The notes under the pieces were generated by a model. It had not been told where the DNA came from and searched no databases. It saw only the letters and a program-made list of their open reading frames with translations. A stretch of DNA of 64,000 bases from Arthrobacter zhangbolii (GTDB taxonomy: Bacteria; Actinomycetota; Actinomycetes; Actinomycetales; Micrococcaceae), in assembly GCF_022869865.1 (NCBI RefSeq), contig NZ_CP094984.1, positions 2,418,001 to 2,482,000 of the forward strand, in the 5' to 3' direction. Position 1 is the first letter of the stretch, and each line of letters begins with the position of its first letter. Below, piece by piece: positions 53,284 through 62,694 of the stretch. The position numbers and the translations under genes are program-made.

Positions 53284-53372
53284 GGAAGCAGGCCCGCCCG
53301 ATGGAGCCGGGCCGGCTCCCTGAAGGCAGGCCCGCCCGATGGAGCCGTGCCGGCCGATGGAGCCGGACCGGC
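53284..53372. repeat. Direct repeats with GCCCGCCCGATGGAGCCG core
   Basis: GAAGCAGGCCCGCCCGATGG (53285-53304) recurs as GAAGGCAGGCCCGCCCGATGG (53322-53342), then a partial copy CGATGGAGCCGGACCGGC (about 53354-53371). Between convergent genes. Confidence 0.75.
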
Positions 53373-53396
53373 CCCCGGCGAGGTGCCGTGCCGCGG

Positions 53397-54029
53397 CTAG
53401 CGGGTAGCGCTAAGTCCGGTTCGTGCCATCGCGTCAGTGTAGGCGGCCTTCATATCGTCAAGGGCCTCCTGCTGGCGCTCCGCTGTGGCACCGAAGGAAC
53501 GTCCCGAGAGTGAGCGGGCCTTGTAGACCTTGAAGCTCCGGCGGTAGATCATCCGGTTTTCGGTCTTCAGGAAGGCCGCGGCCAGACGCTGCGCCTCAGT
53601 ACCGTGTGCCACGATCACCGAAGCACGCGGCACCAGGGCAAGGAAGCGAAGCAGCGGCCGAAGCCCTTCCTGCACCTGCTCCTTGGTCAGCTTGCCATTG
53701 GGCTCGCCGGGCACATGCCAGGGATAGGTGTTCCACGGCATCACAAACTCGGGGCGGAGCCCGGCCTGCCAATGGACACCCAGAAGCCGCGTCATGGCGT
53801 CGTTGTCCCCCGCCGTGATAAACCCGGACTCGTGCGCTTCGCCGATGTTGGAAAAAAGACTGACAATCCGGCATTCACCGATGTCATGCATGGGGTCCAC
53901 ATAGGGGACCTGGCTGCCCGGCTTGATTTCGGCCAGTGCGTCGCAAAGCTGGTTCACTTCCGCAACATTGGGGTCGTACCGTCGGTTCCAGAGGTCGTCA
54001 TGCTGGGATTCAACTGCCGGGCTTTGCAT
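53397..54029 (-). CDS. Uracil-DNA glycosylase-like protein
   Basis: 210 aa. VDPMHDIGECRIVSLFSNIGEAHESGFITAGDNDAMTRLL, then MPWNTYPWHVPGEPNGKLT and VIVAHGTEAQRLAAAFLK, resembles UDG-superfamily proteins whose Asn-containing motif (here WNTYPW) and late HG(T) motif line the uracil pocket. Assigned by eye; substrate specificity is open. The start ATG at 54029 lies in a 247-bp gap before ssrA. Confidence 0.6.
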   Translation of the reverse strand: MQSPAVESQHDDLWNRRYDPNVAEVNQLCDALAEIKPGSQVPYVDPMHDIGECRIVSLFSNIGEAHESGFITAGDNDAMTRLLGVHWQAGLRPEFVMPWNTYPWHVPGEPNGKLTKEQVQEGLRPLLRFLALVPRASVIVAHGTEAQRLAAAFLKTENRMIYRRSFKVYKARSLSGRSFGATAERQQEALDDMKAAYTDAMARTGLSATR

Positions 54030-54226
54030 AGAGTGGTGCGTCTCCTACGAGGTCTTCCGACCGGTTATATCGCCCGCTCCGGTGGGGGCCGGCGCGGGTA
54101 GTGCTTCAGTGCAAGTTTAGCAACGTGTCCCGCACGTCCCGGCGGCGGAGCCCGGACTTACGGCCTAAACAAGCGTGGGTGTGAGAAACAACTCCGCCCC
54201 GGTCCGATGACCGTCGGCCTTTAAAC

Positions 54227-54266
54227 CACAAGACGGGACGTGTCCGTGGACACGTCCCGTCTTGTG
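54227..54266 (-). terminator. Terminator of ssrA
   Basis: Perfect 19-bp stem, CACAAGACGGGACGTGTCC (54227-54245) with its complement (54248-54266), followed on the minus strand by GTTTAAA. Lies 10 bp beyond the tmRNA 3' end. Confidence 0.85.
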
Positions 54267-54276
54267 CGGAACACAG

Positions 54277-54645
54277 TGGAGATGGGGGGAATCGAACCCC
54301 CGTCCGATGTCGCTTTGTCAGGGCTTCTCCGGGCGCAGTCTGCATCGGATTTTCTCGGTCCCAGCCATCACGCAAACAAGTGGCTGATCCGGACCCAGCC
54401 GTCTAAAAGTCCCGAACACCCCAACGGCGAAGGTGTTCAGCAGTGGCCCTCTAAATGACGCCAGGCACCGGGGCGAGAGCATCCCCGGGCTGACGGACTA
54501 TGCCTTACTGCTTAGGCAGCAAGAGCGAAGTCAGTGCGCTTTGATTCGGCACTTATTGGTTTACAGAGATCGTTAACGAGATAACCCTGTATCCTCGGCC
54601 CGCTTCCCCTGTCTCAACAAAACATCGTCGAAACCGGTCATCCCC
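54277..54645 (-). ncRNA. ssrA: tmRNA (transfer-messenger RNA)
   Basis: 369 nt. 5' end GGGGATGACC GGTTTCGAC and 3' end GGGGGTTCGATTCCCCCCATCTCC A form the tRNA-Ala-like domain (acceptor GGGGATG/CATCTCC); CCA is not encoded. The tag frame (54512-54550) reads AESKRTDFALAA then TAA, starting with GCC as resume codon. It rescues stalled ribosomes together with SmpB, encoded about 400 bp away on the same strand. Confidence 0.97.
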
Positions 54646-54682
54646 TTATTGAGTTGCCAATCCGGCCGGAGCCGGAACACCC

Positions 54683-54688
54683 ATTGTA
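54683..54688 (-). promoter_or_regulatory. Candidate -10 of ssrA
   Basis: TACAAT on the minus strand, about 38 bp before the mature 5' end, leaving a leader for RNase P processing. No clear -35. Confidence 0.35.
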
Positions 54689-54711
54689 GCCCATGCGCCG
54701 CAGGCCCGGGT

Positions 54712-55071
54712 TTAGAGGGTGAAGCCCAGTATTACTACCGGCGCCTGCCAGGCGATAAGAAGAATCCAGGAGACCAGGACAAACAGCACGGAGAGGATGC
54801 TCAGCGCCGTCATTCCAGGTGCTTTGCGCCGGAAGGCCCAGGCAAAAAGCGCTATGTTGGCTCCCACCAGCACCGGAGCCAGCCAGACCAGTACCGTTGC
54901 CAGGTAGAGATAAAAAGCGAGGAAAAACGGCACTACCACAAGGATCACTACGGGCAGCACGGCAAGGACAATCAGCAGATCAACGGCCGCCACCACCCAG
55001 GTCCAAGCCGGCTTCCGGACGCTTACCTCTTCGGCGGCATCGGGCTGCGCTTCCCAGAACGTGCCGCTCAT
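54712..55071 (-). CDS. Small membrane protein, unknown function
   Basis: 119 aa with three to four membrane segments ([63 protein letters not shown]). The family is not recognised. Overlaps the smpB stop by ATGA (55068-55071), so it is co-translated with SmpB. Confidence 0.75.
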   Translation of the reverse strand: MSGTFWEAQPDAAEEVSVRKPAWTWVVAAVDLLIVLAVLPVVILVVVPFFLAFYLYLATVLVWLAPVLVGANIALFAWAFRRKAPGMTALSILSVLFVLVSWILLIAWQAPVVILGFTL

Positions 55072-55541
55072 GCGCCGCGGTTCTTCTCCCGCATGGCCCG
55101 AAGTGCCTCACGGTTGTCCTGCTTTTCCCGCAGTGTCTGGCGCTTGTCATACTCACGCTTACCGCGCGCCACGGCAATCTCCACTTTGGCCCGCCCGTCA
55201 ACGAAGTAGAGCTGGAGCGGGACGATGGTGAAGCCTGATTCGCTGGTCTTCCGCATGATTTTTTCGAGCTGTTCGCGGTGCAGCAGCAGCTTCCGCCGGC
55301 GGCGGGCCGCGTGGTTGGTCCAGCTGCCATTCAGGTATTCGGGAATGTAGGCGGCTTCAAGCCAGAGTTCATTGTTGTAGAACGTGGCAAAGCCGTCCAC
55401 CAGTGAAGCCCTGCCCTCGCGCAGCGATTTCACCTCGGTTCCCATCAGGACCATACCGGCCTCATAGGTGTCCAGGATTTCGTAATCGTGCCGGGCCTTG
55501 CGATTGGTGGCCACTACCTTCCGGCCACTTTCCTTAGGCAC
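55068..55541 (-). CDS. smpB: SsrA-binding protein SmpB
   Basis: 157 aa, normal length. [31 protein letters not shown] and the basic tail [27 protein letters not shown] are diagnostic. Binds tmRNA and positions its tail in the empty mRNA channel. Lies between ssrA and the M23 peptidase gene. Confidence 0.97.
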   Translation of the reverse strand: MPKESGRKVVATNRKARHDYEILDTYEAGMVLMGTEVKSLREGRASLVDGFATFYNNELWLEAAYIPEYLNGSWTNHAARRRRKLLLHREQLEKIMRKTSESGFTIVPLQLYFVDGRAKVEIAVARGKREYDKRQTLREKQDNREALRAMREKNRGA

Positions 55542-55601
55542 GGGGCAACTCCTTAGTGATTCAGCGTCAGCTGGTCTTTGAGCGAAAGTTCTATTGTAGG
55601 C

Positions 55602-57005
55602 CTACAACAGACCCATCGGGTCAACCAGGTTGCCGTTCAGGACCGTCTCGAAGTGCAGGTGACAGCCGGTGGAGTTACCGGTGCTGCCGACGTAACCGAT
55701 CAGCTGGCCCTGGTTCACCCACTGTCCCCCACGGACGGCGAAGCCGTTGAGGTGGTAGTAGTTCGTGGCCAGGACGTTGCCGCCCACCACACCGTGGTTC
55801 AGGACAATGCGGTTTCCCGTGCCGATCATCTCGCCGCCGCCCTGGTCCGCCCGCCAGACTTCGCCGGCGGCCGCAGCGTAGACCGGCGTGTTGCAGGCAG
55901 GGGCGAAGTCGATGCCCGAGTGCAGGTACCCGCCGTTGCCAAAGAAGTCGATGGATCCGGGAGGCGTGGCACGCCACCCGTAGCCGGAGGATACGGGTGC
56001 ACTGACTACCGGGTAACGCAGTCCGAAGGAGGACGGGCTGGAGGGCTGCGGCACGGTTTGGACGGGAGGGGCCGGCCGGTTGTTTCGGGCGGCCTCTTCG
56101 GCTGCTGCCCGGTTGGCAGCGTCAATACGCGCCTGCTCACGCTTGCGGTGCTCCTCGAGCAGTATCCGCTGCCGTTCGGCAATGTCCGCAGTGACCTGCG
56201 CGCTTTCCTTTTCCAAGGTGGCCATCTGCGCCTGCAGCTTCGGCTTCTGCGCTTCGAGTTCCTTGTTCATGGCAGTGGTCTCGGCGATGAGGCTGTCCAC
56301 TTTGGCTTTCTCGGCGGCAGCGGCATCGCGGGCTGCCTGTTCGGCCTTCAGTGCTTCTTCGGCCTGGGCCTTCAGCTTGTTGATTTCCTCCGCAACGGCG
56401 GCCAGCCGCGCTTCGGAGTTGAGGTTGTTCGCGTTCTGCTGGGAGAGCTTCTCCACCGCTGCATTCTGACCCTTGAGCGCCTGTTCGGCCATGCCCAGGG
56501 AATCCGTCAGGCTGTCCGCACCCTTGGCGCCAAACATCAGCGACAGGGTGGAGGGAACGCCGCCGTTCTTATAGGCCTGGGAGGCTATCTGGCCGATGGC
56601 CTTCTCGGTGGCCGCAATCTCCTCACGGTCCTTTTCAATCTGGCCCATGATGGTCTCGTGCGTGTTCTGCGCCAGGGCCACCCGGTCATTGAGCGCGCCG
56701 ACCTTGTCTGCGGCGGTGTTCACCCGGCCCTCAGCATCAGCCAGCTGCTGCTGTGCTGCCGGCAGCTGCCCGTTGTAAATGTTCAGCTTGGCCACGGTCT
56801 CGGCAATGTCCTCACCCAGATACTCGTAGTTCTGCTGGACCTGCTGCTTTTCCGCCTCGATGGCTTCAAGCCGGTTATCCAGTTCGTCAGCGCTGGCAGT
56901 ACTGGTGAAGGCTATTGAAAGCGTCATGGTCAGGAGCACAACAACACCCGCGACCGCCCGTGATGCATGGGCGCGTCGGGACCGCTTGGACACGGCATTA
57001 TCCAT
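55602..57005 (-). CDS. EnvC-like peptidase with coiled coil and M23 domain
   Basis: 467 aa. Signal peptide (about 1-40, ending SADE), long coiled coil (about 40-290, heptads such as EAIEAEKQQVQQNYEYL and a second stretch near 200-290), Pro-rich linker (PAPPVQTVPQPSSPSSF) and a C-terminal M23/LytM domain (GGYLHSGIDFAPACNTPVYAAAAGEVW to GCHLHFE), whose H, D and HLH metal ligands are present. Coded next to ftsE-ftsX; in other bacteria FtsEX activates exactly this type of coiled-coil peptidoglycan hydrolase (EnvC, PcsB, RipC). Confidence 0.93.
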   Translation of the reverse strand: MDNAVSKRSRRAHASRAVAGVVVLLTMTLSIAFTSTASADELDNRLEAIEAEKQQVQQNYEYLGEDIAETVAKLNIYNGQLPAAQQQLADAEGRVNTAADKVGALNDRVALAQNTHETIMGQIEKDREEIAATEKAIGQIASQAYKNGGVPSTLSLMFGAKGADSLTDSLGMAEQALKGQNAAVEKLSQQNANNLNSEARLAAVAEEINKLKAQAEEALKAEQAARDAAAAEKAKVDSLIAETTAMNKELEAQKPKLQAQMATLEKESAQVTADIAERQRILLEEHRKREQARIDAANRAAAEEAARNNRPAPPVQTVPQPSSPSSFGLRYPVVSAPVSSGYGWRATPPGSIDFFGNGGYLHSGIDFAPACNTPVYAAAAGEVWRADQGGGEMIGTGNRIVLNHGVVGGNVLATNYYHLNGFAVRGGQWVNQGQLIGYVGSTGNSTGCHLHFETVLNGNLVDPMGLL

Positions 57006-57051
57006 TGATGAGACTCTCCATGATGTTCAGCTTTCTCTTCCGGGTGCCGAT

Positions 57052-57077
57052 GTACTGCTCATGAGTACTGCTCATGA
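57052..57077. repeat. Perfect 13-bp tandem duplication
   Basis: GTACTGCTCATGA twice (57052-57064, 57065-57077) in the 74-bp gap between ftsX and the M23 peptidase gene. Confidence 0.9.
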
Positions 57078-57079
57078 CT

Positions 57080-57982
57080 CTAAACCTTCAGGTAACGACG
57101 CAGCGTCAACAGCGAGGATACGCCCGCCAATAGTGCTCCGAGAACAAGTAAGACGGGTGTTAGATACAGAACCTGTTCCGAGGAGATAAAGGCTGTGGTG
57201 GGGTACTGCCTGGCCAGCGCACCAATAAAGAAGTGTGCAGTGCTCCACAATGCCACAGAAGCGAGGATTGCGCCGATAACGGCGGCAATGACGCCTTCCA
57301 GGACGAAGGGCAGCTGGATGACGGCCTTGGAGGCTCCCACCAGGCGCATGATTCCCGTTTCCCGCCGGCGGCTGAAGGCCGAGAGCCGGATAGTCGTTGC
57401 TATCAGCAGGATGGCGCAGATCAGCATCACCGCCGCCACGCCCAGGGCTGCCACGGACGCCAGGTTCAGATAAGTGAACATCTTCTCGAAGAGTTCCCGC
57501 TGGTCGCTGACTGATTCCACACCCGGCTTGGAGGAAAACGCTTCGTTGATGACCTCATACTTTTCCGGGTCCACCAGGCTCACCCGGAAGGACTCGGGCA
57601 GCATTTCCGCCGTAATGCTGTCCACAATGGGCGAATTCGCAAACTGTTCACGGAAATGCGTCAGCGCAGTTTCCTGGTCTTCGTACTCCACGCTTTCCAC
57701 ATACCGGTCCGCCCGCAGGTCTGCCTCGACGGCGTCGCGCTGCTCATCGGTAACCGCCCCCGCGGCGCAGGAGGCTGAGGTGTCATTGTCGGTGCACAGG
57801 TACACCGCCACCTGCACCCGGTCATACCAGTAGCCCTTCATCTGCCCGATCTGCAGCTGCAGCAATCCGGCAGCACCCACGAAGGTCAGGGACACAAAGG
57901 TTACGAGGATAACCGAAACCACCATGGACAGATTCCGGCGCAGGCCCGAACCGATTTCGCCAAGGACAAATGCAAGCCTCAT
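57080..57982 (-). CDS. ftsX: Cell division ABC permease FtsX
   Basis: 300 aa. Four helices with a large extracellular loop between the first and second (about 45-165, with Cys pair [11 protein letters not shown] region). The C-terminal FtsX domain includes [24 protein letters not shown]. Mechanotransmission partner of FtsE in septal peptidoglycan hydrolysis. Overlaps ftsE by ATGA (57979-57982). Confidence 0.95.
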   Translation of the reverse strand: MRLAFVLGEIGSGLRRNLSMVVSVILVTFVSLTFVGAAGLLQLQIGQMKGYWYDRVQVAVYLCTDNDTSASCAAGAVTDEQRDAVEADLRADRYVESVEYEDQETALTHFREQFANSPIVDSITAEMLPESFRVSLVDPEKYEVINEAFSSKPGVESVSDQRELFEKMFTYLNLASVAALGVAAVMLICAILLIATTIRLSAFSRRRETGIMRLVGASKAVIQLPFVLEGVIAAVIGAILASVALWSTAHFFIGALARQYPTTAFISSEQVLYLTPVLLVLGALLAGVSSLLTLRRYLKV

Positions 57983-58734
57983 TCGGATACCCCGCTTTCC
58001 TGGCGGCCGGGCGCATCCGGCTGCGGCTCCGGATCCTGTTCGGCCCCGGGCTCGCCCAGGTAGATGCCTTCGCGTTCGTCGCGGATGATCTGGCCGTTGC
58101 GCAGTTCCACCACGCGCTTGCGCATGGCATTAACGATGTCGTCGTCATGGGTGGCCATAACCACCGTGGTGCCGTTCTGGTTGACCCGGTCCAGCACCTT
58201 CATGATTCCCAGCGACGTGGTCGGGTCAAGGTTGCCGGTGGGCTCGTCCGCGAGGAGGATTCCGGGCTTGTTGACAATGGCGCGGGCGATGGCCACACGC
58301 TGCTGCTCGCCGCCGGAAAGCTCATGCGGCATGCGGTTGTCCTTACCCTCCAGCCCCACGGTTTTCAGGACCTCGGGAACGGAGTCACGGATGACGGCAC
58401 GGCTGCGTCCGATCACCTGCATGGCGAAGGCAACGTTGGCGAAAACCGTTTTGTTGGGCAGCAGGCGGAAGTCCTGGAAAACCACGCCGATTCCGCGGCG
58501 CAGCCGGGGAACCCGCCAGCTGGGGATCTTCGCGACATTCGCCCCGGCAACGTAGACCGTCCCCTTGGTGGCGTGCTCTTCCTTCATGATCAGGCGGATA
58601 AAAGTGGATTTACCCGATCCCGAGGCGCCTACGAGGAAAACGAACTCTCCCCGGTCCACGTCAAGGCTGACTGAGTTGAGCGCAGGCCGGGACTTCCGGT
58701 CATACAGCTTGGTGACATTGTCGAATGTGATCAT
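57979..58734 (-). CDS. ftsE: Cell division ATPase FtsE
   Basis: 251 aa. [38 protein letters not shown] and THD switch; [21 protein letters not shown] is FtsE-typical. The last about 25 residues are an acidic, Pro-rich tail. First of ftsE-ftsX-M23 peptidase. Confidence 0.96.
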   Translation of the reverse strand: MITFDNVTKLYDRKSRPALNSVSLDVDRGEFVFLVGASGSGKSTFIRLIMKEEHATKGTVYVAGANVAKIPSWRVPRLRRGIGVVFQDFRLLPNKTVFANVAFAMQVIGRSRAVIRDSVPEVLKTVGLEGKDNRMPHELSGGEQQRVAIARAIVNKPGILLADEPTGNLDPTTSLGIMKVLDRVNQNGTTVVMATHDDDIVNAMRKRVVELRNGQIIRDEREGIYLGEPGAEQDPEPQPDAPGRQESGVSE

Positions 58735-58921
58735 GACTACTTAGTGCCCATGAAGCGGCCGGAGACACGGGCCTTGGTTCGGGGTATGGGCACCGGCTCC
58801 TCGACTATAGCCAGCTTGCCGGACAATGGGCCAGAACCGGCCGGCGCGTGTCGGAACCGGCGGGCGGCACGACGGCGGTCCTGCCGGCGCGACGCACTGT
58901 CCGGCTGCCGTATCCGCCGGG

Positions 58922-60040
58922 TTATTTGCGGGCCGAGACACTGCCGTTGGCGCGCCAACGGATACCGGCGTCAATGAAGTCGTCAATCTCGCCGTCGAAC
59001 ACGGCAGACGTGTTGCCCACTTCGTGTTCGGTGCGCAGGTCCTTGACCATCTGGTAGGGGTTGAGCACATAGGAGCGCATCTGGTCGCCCCAGGAGGCTT
59101 TGACGTCGCCGGCGAATGCCTTCTTCTCCGCGTCCTCCTGCTCCTTCTTCAACAGCAGCAGCCGGGACTGCAGCACCCGCATGGCGGCGGCACGGTTCTG
59201 CAGCTGCGATTTTTCGTTCTGCATGGAAACCACGGTGCCGGTGGGAAGGTGGGTCAGGCGGACGGCGGAGTCTGTGGTGTTAACGGACTGGCCGCCGGGG
59301 CCGGAGGACCGGAAGACGTCCACGCGGATCTCGTTGTCCGGGATCTCGATGTGGTCGGTGGGTTCGATCAGCGGAATCACCTCGACGGCGGCGAACGAAG
59401 TCTGGCGGCGCCCCTGGTTATCGAACGGGCTGATCCGCACCAGCCGGTGTGTGCCGGCCTCCACCACGAGGGTGCCGAATGCGTAAGGGGCCTTGACTTC
59501 GAAGGTGGCCGATTTCAATCCCGCCTCTTCAGCGTAGGACGTGTCCAGGACGGTGGTGGGGTAACCGTGGCGTTCGGCCCAGCGCAGGTACATCCGCAGC
59601 AGCATTTCGGCGAAGTCCGCAGCGTCCACTCCCCCGGCGCCGGAACGGATCGTCACAACCGCCTCGCGGGCGTCGTACTCACCGGAGAGCAGGGTGACCA
59701 CCTCGAGCTGGGACAGTGACTTGCGCAGCGATTCCAGCTCGGTCACCGCCTCAGCCTTCGACTCGGCGTCCGCCTCATCCTGGGCCAGCTCCACCAGGAC
59801 CTCAAGGTCATCGATGCGGGACTCGATCTTCTCCAGGCGTTCCAGCTCCGACTGGCGGTGCGACAGCTTGGAGGTGATCTTCTGCGCCTCGGCCGGGTCG
59901 TCCCAGAGATCGGGCACGCCGGCCATTTCGCTGAGCTCTTCGATGTCCTCTTTGATCTTTGCCACATCCGAGACCTCTTTAATGGAGGCGAAAGTGGAGC
60001 GGAGGGCGCGGATTTCTGCGGGAAAATCTATTTCTGCCAT
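58922..60040 (-). CDS. prfB: Peptide chain release factor 2
   Basis: 372 aa, continuous from the ATG: no programmed frameshift, unlike E. coli. RF2 stop-recognition SPF in [15 protein letters not shown] and the catalytic GGQ in [17 protein letters not shown] are present. Recognises UAA and UGA. Followed on the same strand by ftsE after a 187-bp gap. Confidence 0.97.
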   Translation of the reverse strand: MAEIDFPAEIRALRSTFASIKEVSDVAKIKEDIEELSEMAGVPDLWDDPAEAQKITSKLSHRQSELERLEKIESRIDDLEVLVELAQDEADAESKAEAVTELESLRKSLSQLEVVTLLSGEYDAREAVVTIRSGAGGVDAADFAEMLLRMYLRWAERHGYPTTVLDTSYAEEAGLKSATFEVKAPYAFGTLVVEAGTHRLVRISPFDNQGRRQTSFAAVEVIPLIEPTDHIEIPDNEIRVDVFRSSGPGGQSVNTTDSAVRLTHLPTGTVVSMQNEKSQLQNRAAAMRVLQSRLLLLKKEQEDAEKKAFAGDVKASWGDQMRSYVLNPYQMVKDLRTEHEVGNTSAVFDGEIDDFIDAGIRWRANGSVSARK

Positions 60041-60203
60041 GGTGCTTACAGCCTACGCCATGTCCCTGCGCCGCTGCCCGTCGTCGTCGTCGTTGCCGTC
60101 GTCCCACCGCGGCTGGGGCCAGGGTCCGGCCCGCGAGGCAGCAGAGCAGCGGAAGGCTTCGCAGGTTTTCGCTGCCGGGACACGGCCTTTGCCTAGGGCC
60201 TGC

Positions 60204-60353
60204 CTAGGGCCGGTTGGAAGAATTCTTCTTCAGCAGTGTGAAAAGACCTACTGCAACGAATATCCCGCCCAGGATAAACAGGACTATCGAGCCTATCTCC
60301 AGTACGGCTGCCGCGATGCCGGCAACCTTGGACGCCAGGATTACCCCTTTCAT
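60204..60353 (-). CDS. 49-residue membrane protein coupled to the glycosyltransferase
   Basis: MKGVILASKVAGIAAAVLEI then a hydrophobic run (GSIVLFILGGIFVAVGLFTLL) and a basic end (KKNSSNRP). Two hydrophobic stretches, Gly-rich, no recognised family. Its ATG overlaps the glycosyltransferase TGA (ATGA 60350-60353), so it is translated with it. Local GC is lower than the window average. Confidence 0.65.
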   Translation of the reverse strand: MKGVILASKVAGIAAAVLEIGSIVLFILGGIFVAVGLFTLLKKNSSNRP

Positions 60354-61414
60354 GCTTCCACGCCCTCTGCCTTGTACTGCGCCGCCCACAAGTCACGATC
60401 TTTGCGGGTGATCTTTTTGCGGAGGATTTCTCCCCAGGAAGCGAGAATCCATCCGCCGCGTATGCAGGCCAGGAGCTCAATAGGGATTATCAACACGACG
60501 ATAAGGATGTCCCACTTGTCCTTATACGGGACGCGAAGGGCCGTCTTGAGGTTGATGGCCATAAACAGGATGGGCACGAGCAGTCCCCACCAAGCCAATG
60601 TCAGGGCATCCAGATACAGCGCCAGCGAAATTACCATCACCCATAGCGCCCGGATTGCAGGTCCGAGCAGATTGAGCATCTGGCTAAACCAATCCCTGAT
60701 GGTCAGATGGTTGACTCCGAAGCGAAGCAGATCCTGAAGGGTACCTGTCTGCCACTTCATGCGCTGCCCCCACAGGGACTTCAGGTTCTTCATCCCGTCG
60801 GTGTATGCCCTGATGGTGGTGGATACGTAGGTCTTGTACCCCGCTTCCCGGAGCCGGTAGGTCAGCTCGTAGTCCTCCACGGCACTTTCGTAGGACCACG
60901 GCCCTTCCCTGTCGTCCCTGGCGGCAATCTCCCTCAGCGCCCTGCCGGAGAACGCAGACCCGGCGCCTGCCAGGACATTGGTCCAACCATGATTCAGCCC
61001 CTGTTGGATGTTGTAGGCGTATTCGGATTTCTGCAGCCTGCACCACAAACCGGGCTGCCGGATGGTGAATTTGGAAGTCGATCCTCCGAAGAGACGCTTC
61101 CATGATTCCTTCTCCCAGTCTTCGATGGCATTGGGGACAAGTACAGTGTCTGCGTCCATGGACACGACAAGGTCGGAGTCACGGCCATAGAGATTCCATC
61201 CCCTGTTCATGGCCTCGGACTTGCGGTGCTCCAGGCGGGGCAGATCCATAACGATTACCGGGTACTTTTTTGCTACCTCGACCGTTTGATCAGTGCATCC
61301 ATTGGCGATAATGATTATCTGGTCCGGCTGCCGGGTCTGCGCAAGCAGGGATTCAATGGTTTGCCCTATTGTTTGCTCCTCATTGTGCGCCGGCACTAAT
61401 ACCGTGACCTCCAT
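60350..61414 (-). CDS. Membrane-bound family 2 glycosyltransferase
   Basis: 354 aa from ATG 61414, preceded by AAGGAGGAGAA. GT-A core: VLVPAHNEEQTIGQTIESLL, IANGCTDQT, SMDADTVLVPNA (DxD), VEDYELTYRLREAGY and QRMKWQTG, the equivalent of the QxxRW motif of processive enzymes. Two to three C-terminal helices. Likely makes a surface or secreted polysaccharide; donor unknown. Base composition is visibly lower in GC than flanking genes, suggesting horizontal acquisition. Confidence 0.9.
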   Translation of the reverse strand: MEVTVLVPAHNEEQTIGQTIESLLAQTRQPDQIIIIANGCTDQTVEVAKKYPVIVMDLPRLEHRKSEAMNRGWNLYGRDSDLVVSMDADTVLVPNAIEDWEKESWKRLFGGSTSKFTIRQPGLWCRLQKSEYAYNIQQGLNHGWTNVLAGAGSAFSGRALREIAARDDREGPWSYESAVEDYELTYRLREAGYKTYVSTTIRAYTDGMKNLKSLWGQRMKWQTGTLQDLLRFGVNHLTIRDWFSQMLNLLGPAIRALWVMVISLALYLDALTLAWWGLLVPILFMAINLKTALRVPYKDKWDILIVVLIIPIELLACIRGGWILASWGEILRKKITRKDRDLWAAQYKAEGVEA

Positions 61415-61904
61415 TTCTCCTCCTTCCTGGGCAGAGTGCCGGGAACATCGCCGTGCCCGCCGGGGTCCAATCCGCGCACGCGGATCAGATCCTGGTCCCG
61501 GCCCGCTGCCATCCCCACGGCATGCACTGGCGGGCCCCCGGTAACGCACGGGATGGACCGGATATGCCGCCCGTCCCGCGAGAATCGGGCGGCCGGTTTG
61601 TGGCTACGGCGTAAGGCTAAGGAGCGCGGGAAGGCCTTGACGAGGGTATTGCGGGGGTCGGATGCAAAGTCGGGTATGCCACCCGCGGCGCCGGGGGCAG
61701 AGACTCAGTAAAGGCGGGCGTCCCCCGGTATCTTCCGGCGGCCGGGCAGCACTGGAGCAGCCGGGCCTCACCCGCCGCTGCGATGGAGATTCCGTCCGGC
61801 ACCGGCCGCCTGACGCGCCGCGGCAGTGCACGGATGTGTCGGCGGGGAGGGTTACATTAACCAATGACGGAGAAAGAACACACGCCCTGATGAAGGAGCC
61901 TGTC
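61415..61904. other. 490-bp intergenic region before the small acidic protein gene
   Basis: Between divergent genes. GC-rich, no RNA gene or convincing ORF. A TTGACG at about 61637-61642 could be a -35, but the -10 is poor. Confidence 0.45.
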
Positions 61905-62204
61905 TTGACCGAACGGAATCCGCACCCCCATCCCGAACGCGGCCGCCTCTACACCCTCGACGAACTCAACGACCTGGCTGAGCAGGGGGATCCCTGGGCC
62001 ATGGGCAAAGTGGACGAATGGGACCGCGACTTCTCCAACGACTATGCCGTGAAGATGTTCGACAAGTGCCCCGACAGCAACTGCGAGTACTACGGTGAGC
62101 CCGTCAATATCTGCTACGGCGAGGACGGGCAGGTCCTGGACATCGACCACGGCGGCTGGGACCACGGACCGGCGCAGGACATGGCGCAGAAAAAGGCGTC
62201 ATAG
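61905..62204 (+). CDS. Small acidic protein, unknown function
   Basis: 99 aa from TTG 61905, which has AAGGAG 6 nt upstream; an in-frame ATG at 61890 lacks a site. Sequence begins MTERNPHPHPERGRLYTLDEL and includes FDKCPDSNCEYYG, with three Cys, and QVLDIDHGGWDHGPA. No domain recognised. Convergent with the tad genes. Confidence 0.7.
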   Translation: MTERNPHPHPERGRLYTLDELNDLAEQGDPWAMGKVDEWDRDFSNDYAVKMFDKCPDSNCEYYGEPVNICYGEDGQVLDIDHGGWDHGPAQDMAQKKAS

Positions 62205-62217
62205 CCACTGCGGGCGT

Positions 62218-62694
62218 TTACTGAACCAGCCGTGCCCGGGCCTCGCTGACGGCCGTTATTTGAATACCCTCCGGGACCAGGAAATTGACAATCGGCGGGT
62301 GCACCCGTGCAGCCAGGACAATTCGGGCCGTCCGGCCGTCCGCCGTACCGGTGTCCTCCGCCACCACGAGGTCATTGAAACGGGACTCGGCCCCCGTTAC
62401 CTGAAGGTAGTTTCGTGCCGCAGCGCGCACCGCGCCTGCGTCCAGTGCCGCCGCCGGGCCGTCCCCGGCGTCGGACTGGCCCAAGGTGAACGTATCCGCG
62501 GCTGCCACAGCTGCTCCGTCGGCTGCCGACAGCAGCTTCTTCTGTCCGATGTACACCGAAGATGCCGCCATCACAACGGTCACGGTGAGCAGGGCCAACA
62601 GGGTGTAGCCGATGATCAGCACGCCTACCTGGCCGCTTTCGTGCCCCTCGCTGCCACCGGCGGGACCGCCGTCGCTCCCGGAGCCCGGCCTCAT
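62218..62694 (-). CDS. TadG-like pilus-assembly/pseudopilin protein
   Basis: 158 aa. Gly/Ser-rich N-terminus, then a single helix (GVLIIGYTLLALLTVTVVMAASSVYIGQKKLLSAADGAAVAAA), the TadE/TadG-like N-terminal pattern, and an extracellular beta domain. Overlaps the upstream gene by ATGA (62691-62694). Last gene of the tad-type cluster. Confidence 0.75.
   Translation of the reverse strand: MRPGSGSDGGPAGGSEGHESGQVGVLIIGYTLLALLTVTVVMAASSVYIGQKKLLSAADGAAVAAADTFTLGQSDAGDGPAAALDAGAVRAAARNYLQVTGAESRFNDLVVAEDTGTADGRTARIVLAARVHPPIVNFLVPEGIQITAVSEARARLVQ

Noticed and set aside
54106-54375. 89-codon minus frame reading through the tmRNA 3' end
   Set aside because: Coincides with the tmRNA sequence and its terminator; not a protein gene.
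58922-60040. Programmed frameshift in prfB
   Set aside because: The frame is open from ATG to stop without an in-frame TGA near codon 25.
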